From positions 1-64,000 of the forward strand of contig NZ_JAFIQW010000004.1 in NCBI RefSeq assembly GCF_017355965.1: a stretch of DNA of 64,000 nucleotides, in the 5' to 3' direction. Origin of the DNA: Desertivibrio insolitus (GTDB lineage Bacteria > Actinomycetota > Actinomycetes > Actinomycetales > Microbacteriaceae). Positions 35,311 to 44,886 of this stretch are shown piece after piece. A program made the translations under genes and the position numbers. Position 1 is the stretch's first letter. Each line of letters starts with the position of its first letter. Under the pieces are notes generated by a model. That model saw only the letters and a program-made list of their open reading frames with translations. It had not been told where the DNA came from and ran no database searches.

Positions 35311-35982
35311 TCAGTCGTCGTCGCCGTCCTCGCCCGTGCCGGCGGACGGAGACGGTGAGGGCGAGGAGGGCGCCGGGGACGCCGAGGGAGAGGGCTGACC
35401 GGCCGGGCCGCCGTTCCCCGAGTTGCCGTTGCCGGAGTTCCCGTTGCCCGAGTTGCCGGTGTTCCCGTTGCCGGAGTTCCCGCTGCCCGAGTTCCCGTTT
35501 CCGCTGTTGCCGGTGCCCGAGTCGTCGTTGCCCGACGTCTCGTCGTCGCCGGAATCCTCGTCGCCGGAGTCGTCCTCCGTGCCTCCGCCTGAGGCGTCGT
35601 CCTCGGTACCGCCGCTGCTCTGCTGCTCGTCCAGCTCCGCCTGCTGATCGGCCAGTTGCTGCTCGAGCGCGGCGCGCTCCGCCTCGGCGATGATCGTGCC
35701 CAGCGTGCCGCGCACCTGCTCGACCGCGAGCATGATCCGGTCGTAGCGGGCGCGGTCTATCTTGCCGGACGACAGCGCCGCCTCCGCGGCGGCCACGATC
35801 TCGTCGAGAGCGGTCAGCGCCTCCGCGTGCTTCGACTGCGCTGCGAGGTCGCTGACGGTGTAGACCTGCGACTGGAGTTGCTCCGCGGTGGCGAGGTCGT
35901 AGTCGGATGCGGCGCCGTCGGTCGAGCAGCCCGACAGCGCGAGCATCGTGGCGAGGGGCAGGGCGATCAGGCCGCGCGCGAC
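35311..35982 (-). CDS. Lipoprotein A with Gly/Asn/Ser-repeat tail; start codon unclear
   Basis: A putative lipoprotein of about 220 residues is paralogous to the next gene. Lipobox LALSGC is followed by a helical domain (DYDLATAEQLQSQVYTVSDL, then KIDRARYDRIMLAVEQVRG), a coiled coil and a low-complexity acidic, Gly/Asn/Ser-rich tail (repeated SGNGN units) ending in Pro/Ser and GEDGDDD. By alignment with the paralogue, the start should be at 35982, but that codon is GTC. The only ATG in range (35946) leaves six residues before the lipid Cys, too few for a signal peptide. CTG at 35970 is possible. So the start is non-canonical, or the copy is damaged. It is third in the cassette, 16 bp after lipoprotein B. 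Confidence 0.7.
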   Translation of the reverse strand, partial: VARGLIALPLATMLALSGCSTDGAASDYDLATAEQLQSQVYTVSDLAAQSKHAEALTALDEIVAAAEAALSSGKIDRARYDRIMLAVEQVRGTLGTIIAEAERAALEQQLADQQAELDEQQSSGGTEDDASGGGTEDDSGDEDSGDDETSGNDDSGTGNSGNGNSGSGNSGNGNTGNSGNGNSGNGNSGNGGPAGQPSPSASPAPSSPSPSPSAGTGEDGDDD

Positions 35983-35998
35983 GGCGCGGCGGTGCGGA

Positions 35999-36604
35999 CT
36001 AGTCGTCGTTCTTCCCCTGCTGCTTCTCGGCCTGCTCCTCGGCCTTCTGCTTGGCTTCCTCGGCCTTCTTCTCGGCTTCCTCGGCCTTCTTCTCCGCCTC
36101 GTCCTTCGCCTTCTCGAGCTTCTCCTCGACTTCGGCCTCGACGTCCTCGTCGATCGGCGCCACGTCGTCGCCGCCCGAATCGTCGCCCGAGCCGCCGGGG
36201 GACTGCTGCTGCTGCTGCTGCCGCTGCTGCTCGTCGATCTCGGCCTGCTGCTCCTCGAGCCGCCGCTGCTGCTCCTGCAGCTGCTGCTCGAGGGCCGCCT
36301 TCTCACCGCTCGCGATGATCGTGCCGAGCCGGCCGCGCACCTGCTCGATCGCGAGCATGATCCGGTCGTACCGGGCCTGGTCGATCCGACCGGCGGACAG
36401 AGCGGCCCCGGCCGCCGCGCTCAGCTCGTCGAGCTTCGCGAGCGCCTCTGGATGCTTGGCCTGCGCCGCGAGGTCGCTGACGGCGTACACCTGGGTCTGC
36501 AGGCCCTGCGCGGTCGAGAGGTCGTACTCCGGCGGCTGCTCCGTGGCGCAGCCTGCGAGCGCGAGCATGCCGGCGAGCGGCAGCGCGATCAGGAGGCGTT
36601 TCAC
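35999..36604 (-). CDS. Lipoprotein B with Lys/Glu-rich coiled-coil tail
   Basis: The 201-residue protein has a short signal peptide ([19 protein letters not shown], lipid Cys19). Next comes a helical domain (YDLSTAQGLQTQVYAVSDL ... ARYDRIMLAIEQVRGRLG) shared with lipoprotein A, a Gln-rich coiled coil, an acidic linker, and a long charged helix of Ala/Glu/Lys heptads at the C-terminus. The GTG start overlaps the kinase stop by GTGA. The conserved domain is extracytoplasmic and could be a partner of the kinase's outer segment. No named family is recognised. Confidence 0.82.
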   Translation of the reverse strand: MKRLLIALPLAGMLALAGCATEQPPEYDLSTAQGLQTQVYAVSDLAAQAKHPEALAKLDELSAAAGAALSAGRIDQARYDRIMLAIEQVRGRLGTIIASGEKAALEQQLQEQQRRLEEQQAEIDEQQRQQQQQQSPGGSGDDSGGDDVAPIDEDVEAEVEEKLEKAKDEAEKKAEEAEKKAEEAKQKAEEQAEKQQGKNDD

Positions 36605-37914
36605 GGCTCCACCGCCTCCTGGAGCTGCTGCAGGTCGCTGCCGAGGTCGCCGTCCACGACGGGGTAGTTCTGCTGCAGCGAGCGCGCGGGCTCGTCCTGC
36701 TGGTTCACCAGCAGGAGGCCGGTCACGGCTCCGCCGACGACGAGCACGAGGGCGGCGACGGCGATCGCGATCACCCGGCGGTGCCATCCGCCGCGACGCT
36801 CCCGCTTCGGCTCCGCATCGACCGGCTTGACGGCGTCGAGGAGGAGGGTGTCGTTGTCGCTGCCCGGGCGGCGCACCGGCGTGGGCGCGGCGTGCGCCTG
36901 TGTCGCGGCCATCGCCGCGGTGTCGATGTCGGCCGGGGACTGCGGGGCGGGCGGTAGCGACTCGCGCTCCCGCTGGAAGCCGGTGTCGGAGGACAGCGGC
37001 GACGAGGGCGCGCCCGTGACGGGAAGGCGCACGGTGGCATCCGGCACGTCGGCCGCCTCGGCGACGAGGGCGCGCAGGCTCTTCGCCGCGTCGGCCGCGC
37101 TCGGGCGGTCGGCGGCGTCGCGTGCGGTCATCGCGCGCAGCAGCACGCGCCAGGCGTCGCCCACGTAGTCGGGGATGTCGGGGTCGCGGTTGAGCCTGGC
37201 CGCCACGGCCGAGACGGCCGTGCCGGGGAACGCGCGCTGCCCGGTGAGGGCCTCGACGAGCACGAGACCGAGCGAGTAGACGTCGCTCGCGCCGGTGACG
37301 TCCCCGCCGACGGCCTGCTCGGGGGAGAGGTAGCTCGCGGTGCCGATGACGGCGCCCGTGCCGGTCATCCGCGCGGCGTCGATCAGGCGGGCGATGCCGA
37401 AGTCGGCGAGCTTCGCGCGGGTGCCGGTGCCGGTGCCGCGGGAGGGCAGGAGGATGTTCGCGGGCTTGACGTCGCGGTGCACGACGCCGCGGTGATGCGT
37501 GTACGCGAGCGCGTCGCAGACGTCGGCCCCGATGAGACCCACCTCGGAGGCCGGGAGAGCGCCCTGCTGGAGCCGGTGGCGCAGGTCCGGGCCCTCGACG
37601 AGTTCCATGACCAGGTAGGAGCGGGGCCCCGAGGACGCGGCGAGCTCCTCGCCGGCGTCGAACAGGGTGACGAGCGCGGGGTGGTTGAGGCTCGCGAGCA
37701 GCTGGACCTCTTCGTGACGGCGCCGGGCATCGTCCTCGTCGGTCGGGTCGGAGCGGAACAGCTTGATCGCGACGGCACGCCCGAGGAGCGTGTCCGTCGC
37801 CCGGTACACGGATGCCATGCCCCCGCGCCCCAGCATCGAATCGAGCCGGAATCGTCCGCCGACGATCTCGCCCGTCAATTCGGAGGCGGCGGAAGTCGCA
37901 GTGTCTCCGCTCAT
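36601..37914 (-). CDS. Transmembrane Ser/Thr protein kinase (second kinase)
   Basis: The 437-residue Hanks-type kinase has [28 protein letters not shown] (about residue 145) and LADFGIARL, a C-terminal linker rich in Pro and Thr, and one transmembrane helix (about 376-395). The outer tail is only about 40 residues, ending in [17 protein letters not shown], with no PASTA or FN3 domain. I chose the second of two adjacent ATGs (37914) because TATGGT lies exactly 7 nt upstream, the window's leaderless pattern. It heads an operon with two paralogous lipoproteins and is inserted between dxr and the site-2 protease. Confidence 0.92.
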   Translation of the reverse strand: MSGDTATSAASELTGEIVGGRFRLDSMLGRGGMASVYRATDTLLGRAVAIKLFRSDPTDEDDARRRHEEVQLLASLNHPALVTLFDAGEELAASSGPRSYLVMELVEGPDLRHRLQQGALPASEVGLIGADVCDALAYTHHRGVVHRDVKPANILLPSRGTGTGTRAKLADFGIARLIDAARMTGTGAVIGTASYLSPEQAVGGDVTGASDVYSLGLVLVEALTGQRAFPGTAVSAVAARLNRDPDIPDYVGDAWRVLLRAMTARDAADRPSAADAAKSLRALVAEAADVPDATVRLPVTGAPSSPLSSDTGFQRERESLPPAPQSPADIDTAAMAATQAHAAPTPVRRPGSDNDTLLLDAVKPVDAEPKRERRGGWHRRVIAIAVAALVLVVGGAVTGLLLVNQQDEPARSLQQNYPVVDGDLGSDLQQLQEAVEP

Positions 37915-37921
37915 CATCCCC

Positions 37922-37927
37922 ACCATA
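37922..37927 (-). promoter_or_regulatory. Leaderless -10 box TATGGT, 7 nt to ATG of the second kinase
   Basis: TATGGT on the minus strand is 7 nt before the second ATG of ATGATG. It diverges from the protease promoter at 37977. Confidence 0.5.
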
Positions 37928-37976
37928 TCCCCGCCGTCCTGAGGGGCGTACAGCAGACTCAGCGGATCGTTACGGC

Positions 37977-37982
37977 TACCCT
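37977..37982 (+). promoter_or_regulatory. Leaderless -10 box TACCCT, 7 nt to GTG of the M50 protease
   Basis: TACCCT, then TCTCCGC and GTG. There is no Shine-Dalgarno sequence. Confidence 0.55.
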
Positions 37983-37989
37983 TCTCCGC

Positions 37990-39318
37990 GTGGAAGCCGC
38001 CCTCCTGTACGTCCTCGGCATCGTGGTGGTGCTGATCGGCGTCATCGTCTCGATCGGTCTCCACGAGATCGGTCACCTCGTGCCTGCCAAGCTCTTCGGC
38101 GTGCGGGTCGGTCAGTACATGATCGGCTTCGGCCGCACCCTGTTCTCCTTCCGGCGCGGCGAGACGGAGTACGGCCTCAAGGCGATCCCGCTCGGCGGTT
38201 ACATCTCCATGGCAGGCATGTACCCGCCGGCGAAGGCCGGCGGCAAGGCGCGCACCGCGAGCACCGGGTTCTTCCAGACCCTGGTGCAGGACGCCCGCAC
38301 CGCGAGCGCCGAGACCGTGCCGGAGGGCGAGGAGGCCCGCACCTTCTACCGGCTGCCCGTGCTCAAGCGCATCGTCGTGATGCTCGGCGGGCCGGTCATG
38401 AACCTGCTGATCGGCGTCGTGCTCTACGCCGTCGTGCTCTGCCTCTTCGGCATCCAGACCCCCTCCACGACGATCGGCAACGTGCAGGAGTGCGTGCTGC
38501 CAGCGACCAGCGAGCGCCAGACCTGCCAGAGCGGCGACACCGAGGCGCCCGGCAACGCGGCGGGTCTCCTGCCCGGCGACCGGATCGAGGCCATCGACGG
38601 CACGGCCATCACGTCCTGGAACCAGGCGACCGCCCTCATCCGCGAGTCCGCCGGAGACCCGCTCGAGTTCACGATCGTGCGCGAGGGCGAGACGACGGAT
38701 GCCACGGTGACCCCGCTCCTCTCCGAGCGCTACGTCACCGACTCGTCCGGCGCCCTCGTCGAGGACGCCTCCGGCGCTCCCGTCACCCAGCAGGTCGGCT
38801 TCGTCGGGATCGGGCCGGCCTACGAGATCGTCCGCCAGCCCGCATCCGAGGTGCTGCCCGCCGTCGGCGACAACATCGTGCGCGTCGCCGGGATCGTGCT
38901 CACCCTTCCCGAGCGGCTCGTCGACATCGCGCAGGCCGCGTTCGGCACGGAGGAGCGCGACCCCGAGGGGCCGATGAGCATCGTCGGCGTCGGCCGCATC
39001 GCGGGGGAGATCACGAGCCTCGACACCATCCCGATCGTCGAGCGCATCTCCTACCTGCTGGGGCTCCTCGCGAGCCTCAACATCGCGCTGTTCGTCTTCA
39101 ACCTCATCCCGCTGCTGCCGCTCGACGGCGGTCACGTCGCCGGCGCGGTGATCGAGGGCGTCCGCCGCTTCTTCGCGAAGCTCTTCCGCCGCCCCGACCC
39201 CGGCCCCGTCGACACGGCGAAGATCATCCCGATCACGTTCGCCGTCGTCCTCCTGTTCGGCGGCATGAGCCTGCTGCTCATCTACGCGGACATCGTGAAC
39301 CCGGTCAGCATCCTCTGA
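37990..39318 (+). CDS. Site-2 protease, M50 family (RIP/RseP-like)
   Basis: The 442-residue membrane metalloprotease does regulated intramembrane proteolysis, typically of anti-sigma factors. HEIGH (His25, Glu26, His29) lies in the first helix and the LDGGH zinc ligand segment near residue 376. A PDZ domain with an insertion (about 155-300, [16 protein letters not shown]) sits between helices. [13 protein letters not shown] follows the first cytoplasmic loop. The leaderless GTG at 37990 starts the protein immediately before the first helix. Position between dxr and ispG is conserved in many actinobacteria, though here the kinase cassette separates it from dxr. Confidence 0.95.
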   Translation: MEAALLYVLGIVVVLIGVIVSIGLHEIGHLVPAKLFGVRVGQYMIGFGRTLFSFRRGETEYGLKAIPLGGYISMAGMYPPAKAGGKARTASTGFFQTLVQDARTASAETVPEGEEARTFYRLPVLKRIVVMLGGPVMNLLIGVVLYAVVLCLFGIQTPSTTIGNVQECVLPATSERQTCQSGDTEAPGNAAGLLPGDRIEAIDGTAITSWNQATALIRESAGDPLEFTIVREGETTDATVTPLLSERYVTDSSGALVEDASGAPVTQQVGFVGIGPAYEIVRQPASEVLPAVGDNIVRVAGIVLTLPERLVDIAQAAFGTEERDPEGPMSIVGVGRIAGEITSLDTIPIVERISYLLGLLASLNIALFVFNLIPLLPLDGGHVAGAVIEGVRRFFAKLFRRPDPGPVDTAKIIPITFAVVLLFGGMSLLLIYADIVNPVSIL

Positions 39319-39367
39319 CGCCGCTCCGGGCGGTCGCGCCGTCCAGCGATCGCCCACCGCCCGGTCC

Positions 39368-39373
39368 TAAACT
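39368..39373 (+). promoter_or_regulatory. Leaderless -10 box TAAACT, 7 nt to GTG of ispG
   Basis: TAAACT is followed by TCTCGGC and GTG, almost the same spacer as the protease gene uses (TCTCCGC). Confidence 0.6.
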
Positions 39374-39380
39374 TCTCGGC

Positions 39381-40529
39381 GTGCCAGCAGTGAATCTCGG
39401 TATGCCGAAGGTCCCCGAAGTCCTGAGCCCCCGCCGCAAGTCGCGGCAGATCAAGGTGGGCAAGGTGCTCGTCGGCGGCGACGCCCCGGTGAGCGTGCAG
39501 TCGATGACCACGACGCCGACGCCGAACATCAACGCGACGCTGCAGCAGATCGCCGAGCTCACGGCCTCCGGATGCGACATCGTGCGCGTCGCCGTGCCGA
39601 GCCGCGACGACGCCGAGGCCCTTCCGATCATCGCGAAGAAGAGCCAGATCCCGGTGATCGCCGACATCCACTTCCAGCCGAACTACGTCTACGCGGCGAT
39701 CGACGCCGGCTGCGCCGCCGTGCGCGTGAACCCCGGCAACATCCGAAAGTTCGACGACCAGGTCGGCGAGATCGCGCGCCGCGCCAAGGAGGCGGGCGTC
39801 TCGATCCGTATCGGCGTGAACGCCGGCTCCCTCGACCCGCGCCTGCTGCAGAAGTACGGCAAGGCCACCCCCGAGGCGCTCGTCGAGAGCGCCGTGTGGG
39901 AGGCGAGCCTGTTCGAGGAGCACGACTTCCACGACTTCAAGATCTCGGTCAAGCACAACGACCCGATCGTCATGGTGAAGGCGTACCGGCTGCTCGCCGA
40001 GCGCGGCGACTGGCCGCTGCACCTCGGCGTCACCGAGGCGGGCCCCGCGTTCCAGGGCACGATCAAGAGCGCGACGGCGTTCGGCATCCTGCTGTCGGAG
40101 GGCATCGGCGACACGATCCGCGTCTCGCTCTCCGCGCCGCCCGTCGAGGAGGTCAAGGTCGGCCTGCAGATCCTGCAGTCGCTCAACCTGCGCGAGCGCA
40201 AGCTCGAGATCGTCTCCTGCCCCTCGTGCGGTCGCGCCCAGGTCGACGTCTACTCGCTCGCCGAGAACGTCACCGAGGGCCTGCAGGGCATGAGCGTCCC
40301 GCTGCGCGTCGCCGTCATGGGCTGCGTCGTCAACGGTCCGGGTGAGGCCCGCGAGGCCGACCTCGGCGTGGCATCCGGCAACGGCAAGGGACAGATCTTC
40401 GTCAAGGGCGAGGTGATCAAGACCGTGCCGGAGTCGGAGATCGTCGAGACGCTGATCGCCGAGGCGAACCGCCTCGCCGCCGAGATGCCGGCGGGCGCCA
40501 CCGGCACGCCTCAGGTCGTCACCGCCTAG
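39381..40529 (+). CDS. ispG: 4-hydroxy-3-methylbut-2-en-1-yl diphosphate synthase (flavodoxin)
   Basis: The 382-residue iron-sulfur enzyme of the MEP pathway converts MEcPP to [25 protein letters not shown] and VQSMTTTPT are the family's N-terminus. The 4Fe-4S ligands are in CPSCGR (about residues 279 and 282) and [10 protein letters not shown] (about 314). The protein lacks the middle insertion of plant and chlamydial forms, as expected for a bacterial enzyme. The start is the GTG seven bases after TAAACT. Confidence 0.96.
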   Translation: MPAVNLGMPKVPEVLSPRRKSRQIKVGKVLVGGDAPVSVQSMTTTPTPNINATLQQIAELTASGCDIVRVAVPSRDDAEALPIIAKKSQIPVIADIHFQPNYVYAAIDAGCAAVRVNPGNIRKFDDQVGEIARRAKEAGVSIRIGVNAGSLDPRLLQKYGKATPEALVESAVWEASLFEEHDFHDFKISVKHNDPIVMVKAYRLLAERGDWPLHLGVTEAGPAFQGTIKSATAFGILLSEGIGDTIRVSLSAPPVEEVKVGLQILQSLNLRERKLEIVSCPSCGRAQVDVYSLAENVTEGLQGMSVPLRVAVMGCVVNGPGEAREADLGVASGNGKGQIFVKGEVIKTVPESEIVETLIAEANRLAAEMPAGATGTPQVVTA

Positions 40530-40536
40530 CAGGCCC

Positions 40537-41301
40537 GTGTTCCGCAGTCTCGTCGCGATCGGCGACAGCTTCACCGAGGGCGTCGGCGACGTGCTGCCCG
40601 ACGGCTCGGAGCGGGGCTGGGCCGACCTCGTTGCGATCGGGCTCGCCCGGCACGCCGCTCCCGAGGAGTTCCGCTACGCGAACCTCGCGATCCGGGGCCG
40701 CAAGCTCGGCCCGATCGTCGAGGAGCAGGTCGACGCCGCGATCGCGCTCGGCGCCGATCTCGTGAGCATCAACGGCGGCGGCAACGACATCATGCGCCCG
40801 CGCATCGACATGGCAGCGGTCGTCGACCGGCTGCACGACGCCGTCGCCCGCATCGCCGACAGTGGCGCCCACGTGCTGCTGCTGAGCGGCGGAGACCCGT
40901 CCGCGCACCTGCCGATGGGCCGCATCATGTCGACCCGAGGCCGGCGGATGACCCGTGAGCTGCTGTCCCGCGACCTGCCCGCCGCCGTCACGGTCGTCGA
41001 CAACTTCGGCGACGAGGGCCTGCGCGACATCCGCTACTGGTCCGAGGACCTGCTGCACCTCGGTCCCGCCGGGCACGCCCGCGTCGCCGCCAACGTGCTG
41101 CGAGCGCTCGACGTTCCGGTGCCGCCGGAGTGGGGCGTCGACGAGGTCGCCGCCGCCGCGCCCGGCGCCCCGGCCAGACGCACGGCGGGCTACTACCGGG
41201 AGTACGTGCTGCCGTGGCTCGGCCGCCGGCTCAGCGGCCGCTCGTCCGGCGACGGACGCACGCCCAAGCGGCCGACGCTCGAACCCGTCGTGCTCGCCTG
41301 A
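40537..41301 (+). CDS. SGNH/GDSL hydrolase
   Basis: The 254-residue esterase or lipase fold has block I IGDSFTEGVGD (Ser near residue 10), block III GGGNDIM, and block V DLLHLGPAGHARVA with the catalytic Asp and His. There is no signal peptide, so it is cytoplasmic. It starts 7 bp after ispG and is probably in the same transcript. The substrate cannot be predicted. Its stop is 3 bp from that of the convergent poxB gene, with no terminator between. Confidence 0.92.
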   Translation: MFRSLVAIGDSFTEGVGDVLPDGSERGWADLVAIGLARHAAPEEFRYANLAIRGRKLGPIVEEQVDAAIALGADLVSINGGGNDIMRPRIDMAAVVDRLHDAVARIADSGAHVLLLSGGDPSAHLPMGRIMSTRGRRMTRELLSRDLPAAVTVVDNFGDEGLRDIRYWSEDLLHLGPAGHARVAANVLRALDVPVPPEWGVDEVAAAAPGAPARRTAGYYREYVLPWLGRRLSGRSSGDGRTPKRPTLEPVVLA

Positions 41302-41304
41302 GCG

Positions 41305-43023
41305 TCAGAACACCTGCTTGAGGTTGGCGCGCGCGAGGTCGATCAGCTCCCGCCCGTTGCCGGCGAGCACCGTGCGCAGCGCGTAGAGCGCGAACCCCTT
41401 CGCCTGCTCCGCGGTGATGCTCGGCGGCAGAGAGAGCTCCTGCGGTTCGACCACGACGTCGACCACCGCGGGACCGTCGTGGGCGAGCGCGCGCTCGAGC
41501 GCGGGCCGCAGCTCCTCGGAGCGCTCGACCCGCTCGCCGTGCAGTCCCATCGCCGTCGCGATCGCCGCGAAGTCCGTGGCGTCGAGCGCCGTGGCATGGG
41601 TCACGAACCCGGCCGCCTTCATCTCCAGGTCGACGAACGCGAGCGAGGAGTTGTTGTAGACCACGACCTTCACCGGCAACCGGTTGTGCCGCAGCGTCAG
41701 CAGCTCGCCGAGCAGCATCGCGAGTCCGCCGTCGCCCGCCATGGCGATGACCTGCCGGCCCCGGTCGGCGGCCTGCACTCCCGCCGCGAGCGGCGTGGCG
41801 GCGGCCATCGTGCCGTGCCAGAACGAGCCGAGCATCCGGCGTCGCCCGTTCATCGTCAGGTAGCGGCACCCCCAGATCACCGGCGTACCGACGTCGGGCA
41901 GGAAGACCGCGTCGTCGGATGCCACCTCGTCGAGCACCCGCGTGAGGTGCTCCGGCCGCAGCGCGCCGCGCCGGGTCGGCTCCGTCAGCTCGTCGAGGCC
42001 TCGGCGGGTGCGGCGGTAGTGCTCGAGCGCGTCGTCGAGGTGGTCGCGGGAGCGGTCGCCCTCGAGGAGGGGGAGGAGCGCCGTGAGCGTCTCCTTCGTC
42101 GTGCCGACCAGTCCGACCTCGACGGGCACCCGTCGCCCGATGTGCTCGCCGCGCACGTCGAGCTGCACGACGGCGGCGTGCTCCGGATAGAACTGCACAT
42201 AGGGCAGGTCGCTGCTGACGACGAGCAGCACGTCGCAGCGCTCCATGGCCCGGTACCCGGAGGCGAAGCCGAGCAGCCCGGTCATGCCGACGTCGAACGG
42301 GTTGTCGTACTCGACGAACTCCTTGCCGCGCAGCGCGTGCACGACCGGGGCGGCGAGCCGGTCGGCGGTCGCGACGAGTTCGTCGTGGGCTCCCTCCACG
42401 CCGGCGCCGGCGAGGATCGTGACGCGCGACGCCCGGTTGAGCACGGCCGCCGCCTCGCGCAGGTCCTCCTCCGCAGGCAGCACGGCGGAGCGGCTCGGCC
42501 GGATGCGGATGACCCGCTCGTCCGCCGCGGCGGCGAGGGCGACCTCGGGCGGCAGCACGACGACGGCGACGCCCCGCTTCTCGAGCGCCGTGCGGATCGC
42601 GATCTCGAACACGCGCGGCAGCTGCTCCGGCGTCGCCGCGAGCTCGCAGTACACGCTGCAGTCGCGGAAGAGGTCCGTCGGCTGCGTCTCCTGGAAGTAC
42701 CCGGAGCCGAGCTCGCTCCCGGGAATGTGCGCCGCGATCGCGAGCACCGGCACCCGGCTGCGCTGCGCGTCGTAGAGACCGTTCACCAGGTGCGTGTTGC
42801 CGGGGCCGCTGCTGCCGGCGCACACCGCGAGCGCCCCGGTCACGGCCGCTTCGCCCGCCGCCGCGAATGCCGCGCCCTCCTCGTGGCGCACCGGCGTCCA
42901 CTCGATAGAGGAGTTCCGGATCGCGTCGGTGACCCCGTTGAGCGAGTCGCCCGCGACACCCCATACCCGGCTCACGCCGTTCGCCTCGAGCAACGCCACC
43001 AGGTTCTCCGCCACCGTCGTCAT
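41305..43023 (-). CDS. poxB: Pyruvate dehydrogenase (quinone) / pyruvate oxidase, ThDP-dependent
   Basis: The 572-residue protein has the length of E. coli PoxB and the same opening (VAENLVALLEANGVSRVWGVAGDSLNGV). The ThDP catalytic Glu is in PVRHEEGAAFAA (about residue 50). The ThDP-Mg motif GDGGLAMLLGELLTLRHNRLPVKVVVYNN sits near residue 430. A C-terminal stretch (about 530-572) could be the lipid-activation helix. It oxidises pyruvate to acetate and CO2 with FAD and passes electrons to quinone. ATG 43023 is preferred for matching the family; ATG 43032 is three codons upstream. It diverges from proS. Confidence 0.92.
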   Translation of the reverse strand: MTTVAENLVALLEANGVSRVWGVAGDSLNGVTDAIRNSSIEWTPVRHEEGAAFAAAGEAAVTGALAVCAGSSGPGNTHLVNGLYDAQRSRVPVLAIAAHIPGSELGSGYFQETQPTDLFRDCSVYCELAATPEQLPRVFEIAIRTALEKRGVAVVVLPPEVALAAAADERVIRIRPSRSAVLPAEEDLREAAAVLNRASRVTILAGAGVEGAHDELVATADRLAAPVVHALRGKEFVEYDNPFDVGMTGLLGFASGYRAMERCDVLLVVSSDLPYVQFYPEHAAVVQLDVRGEHIGRRVPVEVGLVGTTKETLTALLPLLEGDRSRDHLDDALEHYRRTRRGLDELTEPTRRGALRPEHLTRVLDEVASDDAVFLPDVGTPVIWGCRYLTMNGRRRMLGSFWHGTMAAATPLAAGVQAADRGRQVIAMAGDGGLAMLLGELLTLRHNRLPVKVVVYNNSSLAFVDLEMKAAGFVTHATALDATDFAAIATAMGLHGERVERSEELRPALERALAHDGPAVVDVVVEPQELSLPPSITAEQAKGFALYALRTVLAGNGRELIDLARANLKQVF

Positions 43024-43088
43024 ACCCGCCATGCTGGGGGCGGCGGCTGAGCGGAACCGGTGACGGCGGAGGCATCCGGCCCGCTCAG

Positions 43089-43094
43089 TAGGAT
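43089..43094 (+). promoter_or_regulatory. Leaderless -10 box TAGGAT, 6 nt to GTG of proS
   Basis: TAGGAT, TGCGGG and GTG. No ribosome binding site is seen. Confidence 0.55.
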
Positions 43095-43100
43095 TGCGGG

Positions 43101-44882
43101 GTGTCAACGCGCCTGTCCCAGCTCTTCGTCCGCACGCTGCGCGAGGACCCGTCCGACGCCGAGGTGACGAGCCACCGGCTCCTCGTGCGCGCCGGGTACA
43201 TCCGCCGCCAGGCGCCGGGGGTCTTCGCCTGGCTGCCGCTCGGGCTGCGCGTGCGCGCCAAGGTCGAGCGGATCATCCGCCAGGAGATGGAGCGCGCGGG
43301 CGCGCAGGAGGTGCTGTTCCCCGCGCTGCTGCCGCGTGAGCCCTACGAGGCGACCGGCCGGTGGACCGAGTACGGCGACGGCATCTTCCGGCTCAAGGAC
43401 CGCAAGGGCGCCGACTACCTGCTCGCGCCCACGCACGAGGAGGTCTTCACCCTCCTCGTCAAGGACCTGTACTCCTCGTACAAGGACCTGCCTCTCACGA
43501 TCTTCCAGATCCAGGACAAGTACCGCGACGAGGCGCGACCCCGCGCGGGCCTGCTGCGCGGCCGCGAGTTCACGATGAAGGACGCGTACTCCTTCGACCA
43601 CACGGACGAGGGTCTCGACCGGAGCTACCAGGCGCAGCGCGACGCCTACGAGCGCATCTTCGCCCGCCTCGGTCTCGAGTACGTCATCGTGCAGGCGGAT
43701 GCCGGTGCGATGGGCGGCTCGCGCAGCGAGGAGTTCCTGCACCCCACCCCCGTCGGCGAGGACACGTTCGTGCGCTCGGCCGGCGGCTACGCCGCGAACG
43801 TCGAGGCGTACACGACGCAGATCCCCGAGCCCGTCGACGCGACGGGCGCCCCCGCGCCGACCGTCTTCGACAGCCCCGGCACCCCCACGATCGCGACCCT
43901 CGTCGAGCTGCTCAACGCGGAGTACCCGCGCGAGGACCGCCCCTGGCAGGCATCCGACACCCTCAAGAACGTCGTGCTCGCGCTCACCCACCTCGACGGG
44001 CGCCGCGAGCTCGTCGTCGTCGGCGTGCCCGGCGACCGCGAGGTCGACATGAAGCGCGTCGAGGTCGCCTTCGCCCCCGCCGAGGTCGAGCCCGCCACCG
44101 AGGAGGACTTCGACAAGGTCGCCGACCTCGTCAAGGGCTACATCGGGCCGTGGTCTGCGCTTGGGCCCGTGCTCGGCGAGGACTCCGCGACCGACATCCG
44201 GTTCCTCCTCGACCCCCGCATCGTCGACGGCACCGCGTGGGTCACCGGCGCGAACGAGCACGAGAAGCACGTCTTCGGTCTCGTGGCGGGTCGCGACTTC
44301 ACGGGCGACGGCTTCATCGAGGCCGCCGAGGTGCGCGAGGGCGACCCCGCGCCCGACGGCTCCGGCCCCATCGAGACCGCCCGCGGCATGGAGATCGGCC
44401 ACGTCTTCCAGCTCGGCCGCAAGTACGCCGAGGCCCTCGGCCTCAAGGTGCTCGACGAGAACGGCAAGCTCGTCACCGTCACGATGGGCTCGTACGGCAT
44501 CGGCGTCACCCGCGTGCTCGCGATCATCGCCGAGACGAACAACGACGAGAAGGGCCTCATCTGGCCCCGCGAGGTCTCGCCCTTCGACGTGCACGTCATC
44601 GCCACCGGCAAGGACGAGGCGGTGTTCTCGTCGGCCGCGTTCCTCGTCGACCAGCTCGACGCCCACGGGCTCGACGTGCTCTACGACGACCGGCCGAAGG
44701 TCTCGCCCGGCGTGAAGTTCGGCGACGCGGAGCTGCTCGGGGTGCCGACGATCGTCATCGTCGGTCGCGGCGTCGCCGACGGCGTCGTCGAGCTGTGGGA
44801 CCGTCGTTCGGGCGAGCGCACCCAGGTGCCGCTCACCGAGATCGCCGACCGCGTGCGCGCCGACCTCAGCGCCTCCGCCTGA
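43101..44882 (+). CDS. proS: Prolyl-tRNA synthetase, bacterial type with editing domain
   Basis: The 593-residue class II synthetase charges tRNA-Pro. Motif 2 lies in [32 protein letters not shown], and motif 3 in [16 protein letters not shown]. The INS editing domain that removes mischarged alanine lies between (about residues 225-405). The C-terminal anticodon-binding domain includes [12 protein letters not shown] and [22 protein letters not shown]. It is followed 4 bp later by the GH8 gene. Confidence 0.97.
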   Translation: MSTRLSQLFVRTLREDPSDAEVTSHRLLVRAGYIRRQAPGVFAWLPLGLRVRAKVERIIRQEMERAGAQEVLFPALLPREPYEATGRWTEYGDGIFRLKDRKGADYLLAPTHEEVFTLLVKDLYSSYKDLPLTIFQIQDKYRDEARPRAGLLRGREFTMKDAYSFDHTDEGLDRSYQAQRDAYERIFARLGLEYVIVQADAGAMGGSRSEEFLHPTPVGEDTFVRSAGGYAANVEAYTTQIPEPVDATGAPAPTVFDSPGTPTIATLVELLNAEYPREDRPWQASDTLKNVVLALTHLDGRRELVVVGVPGDREVDMKRVEVAFAPAEVEPATEEDFDKVADLVKGYIGPWSALGPVLGEDSATDIRFLLDPRIVDGTAWVTGANEHEKHVFGLVAGRDFTGDGFIEAAEVREGDPAPDGSGPIETARGMEIGHVFQLGRKYAEALGLKVLDENGKLVTVTMGSYGIGVTRVLAIIAETNNDEKGLIWPREVSPFDVHVIATGKDEAVFSSAAFLVDQLDAHGLDVLYDDRPKVSPGVKFGDAELLGVPTIVIVGRGVADGVVELWDRRSGERTQVPLTEIADRVRADLSASA

Positions 44883-44886
44883 TGCC

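Noticed and set aside
36604-39357. Possible very long kinase fused to an upstream 480-residue region on the minus strand
   Set aside because: The extra region is the antisense of the site-2 protease gene and has no motif. The ATG at 37914 with TATGGT 7 nt upstream is the credible start.
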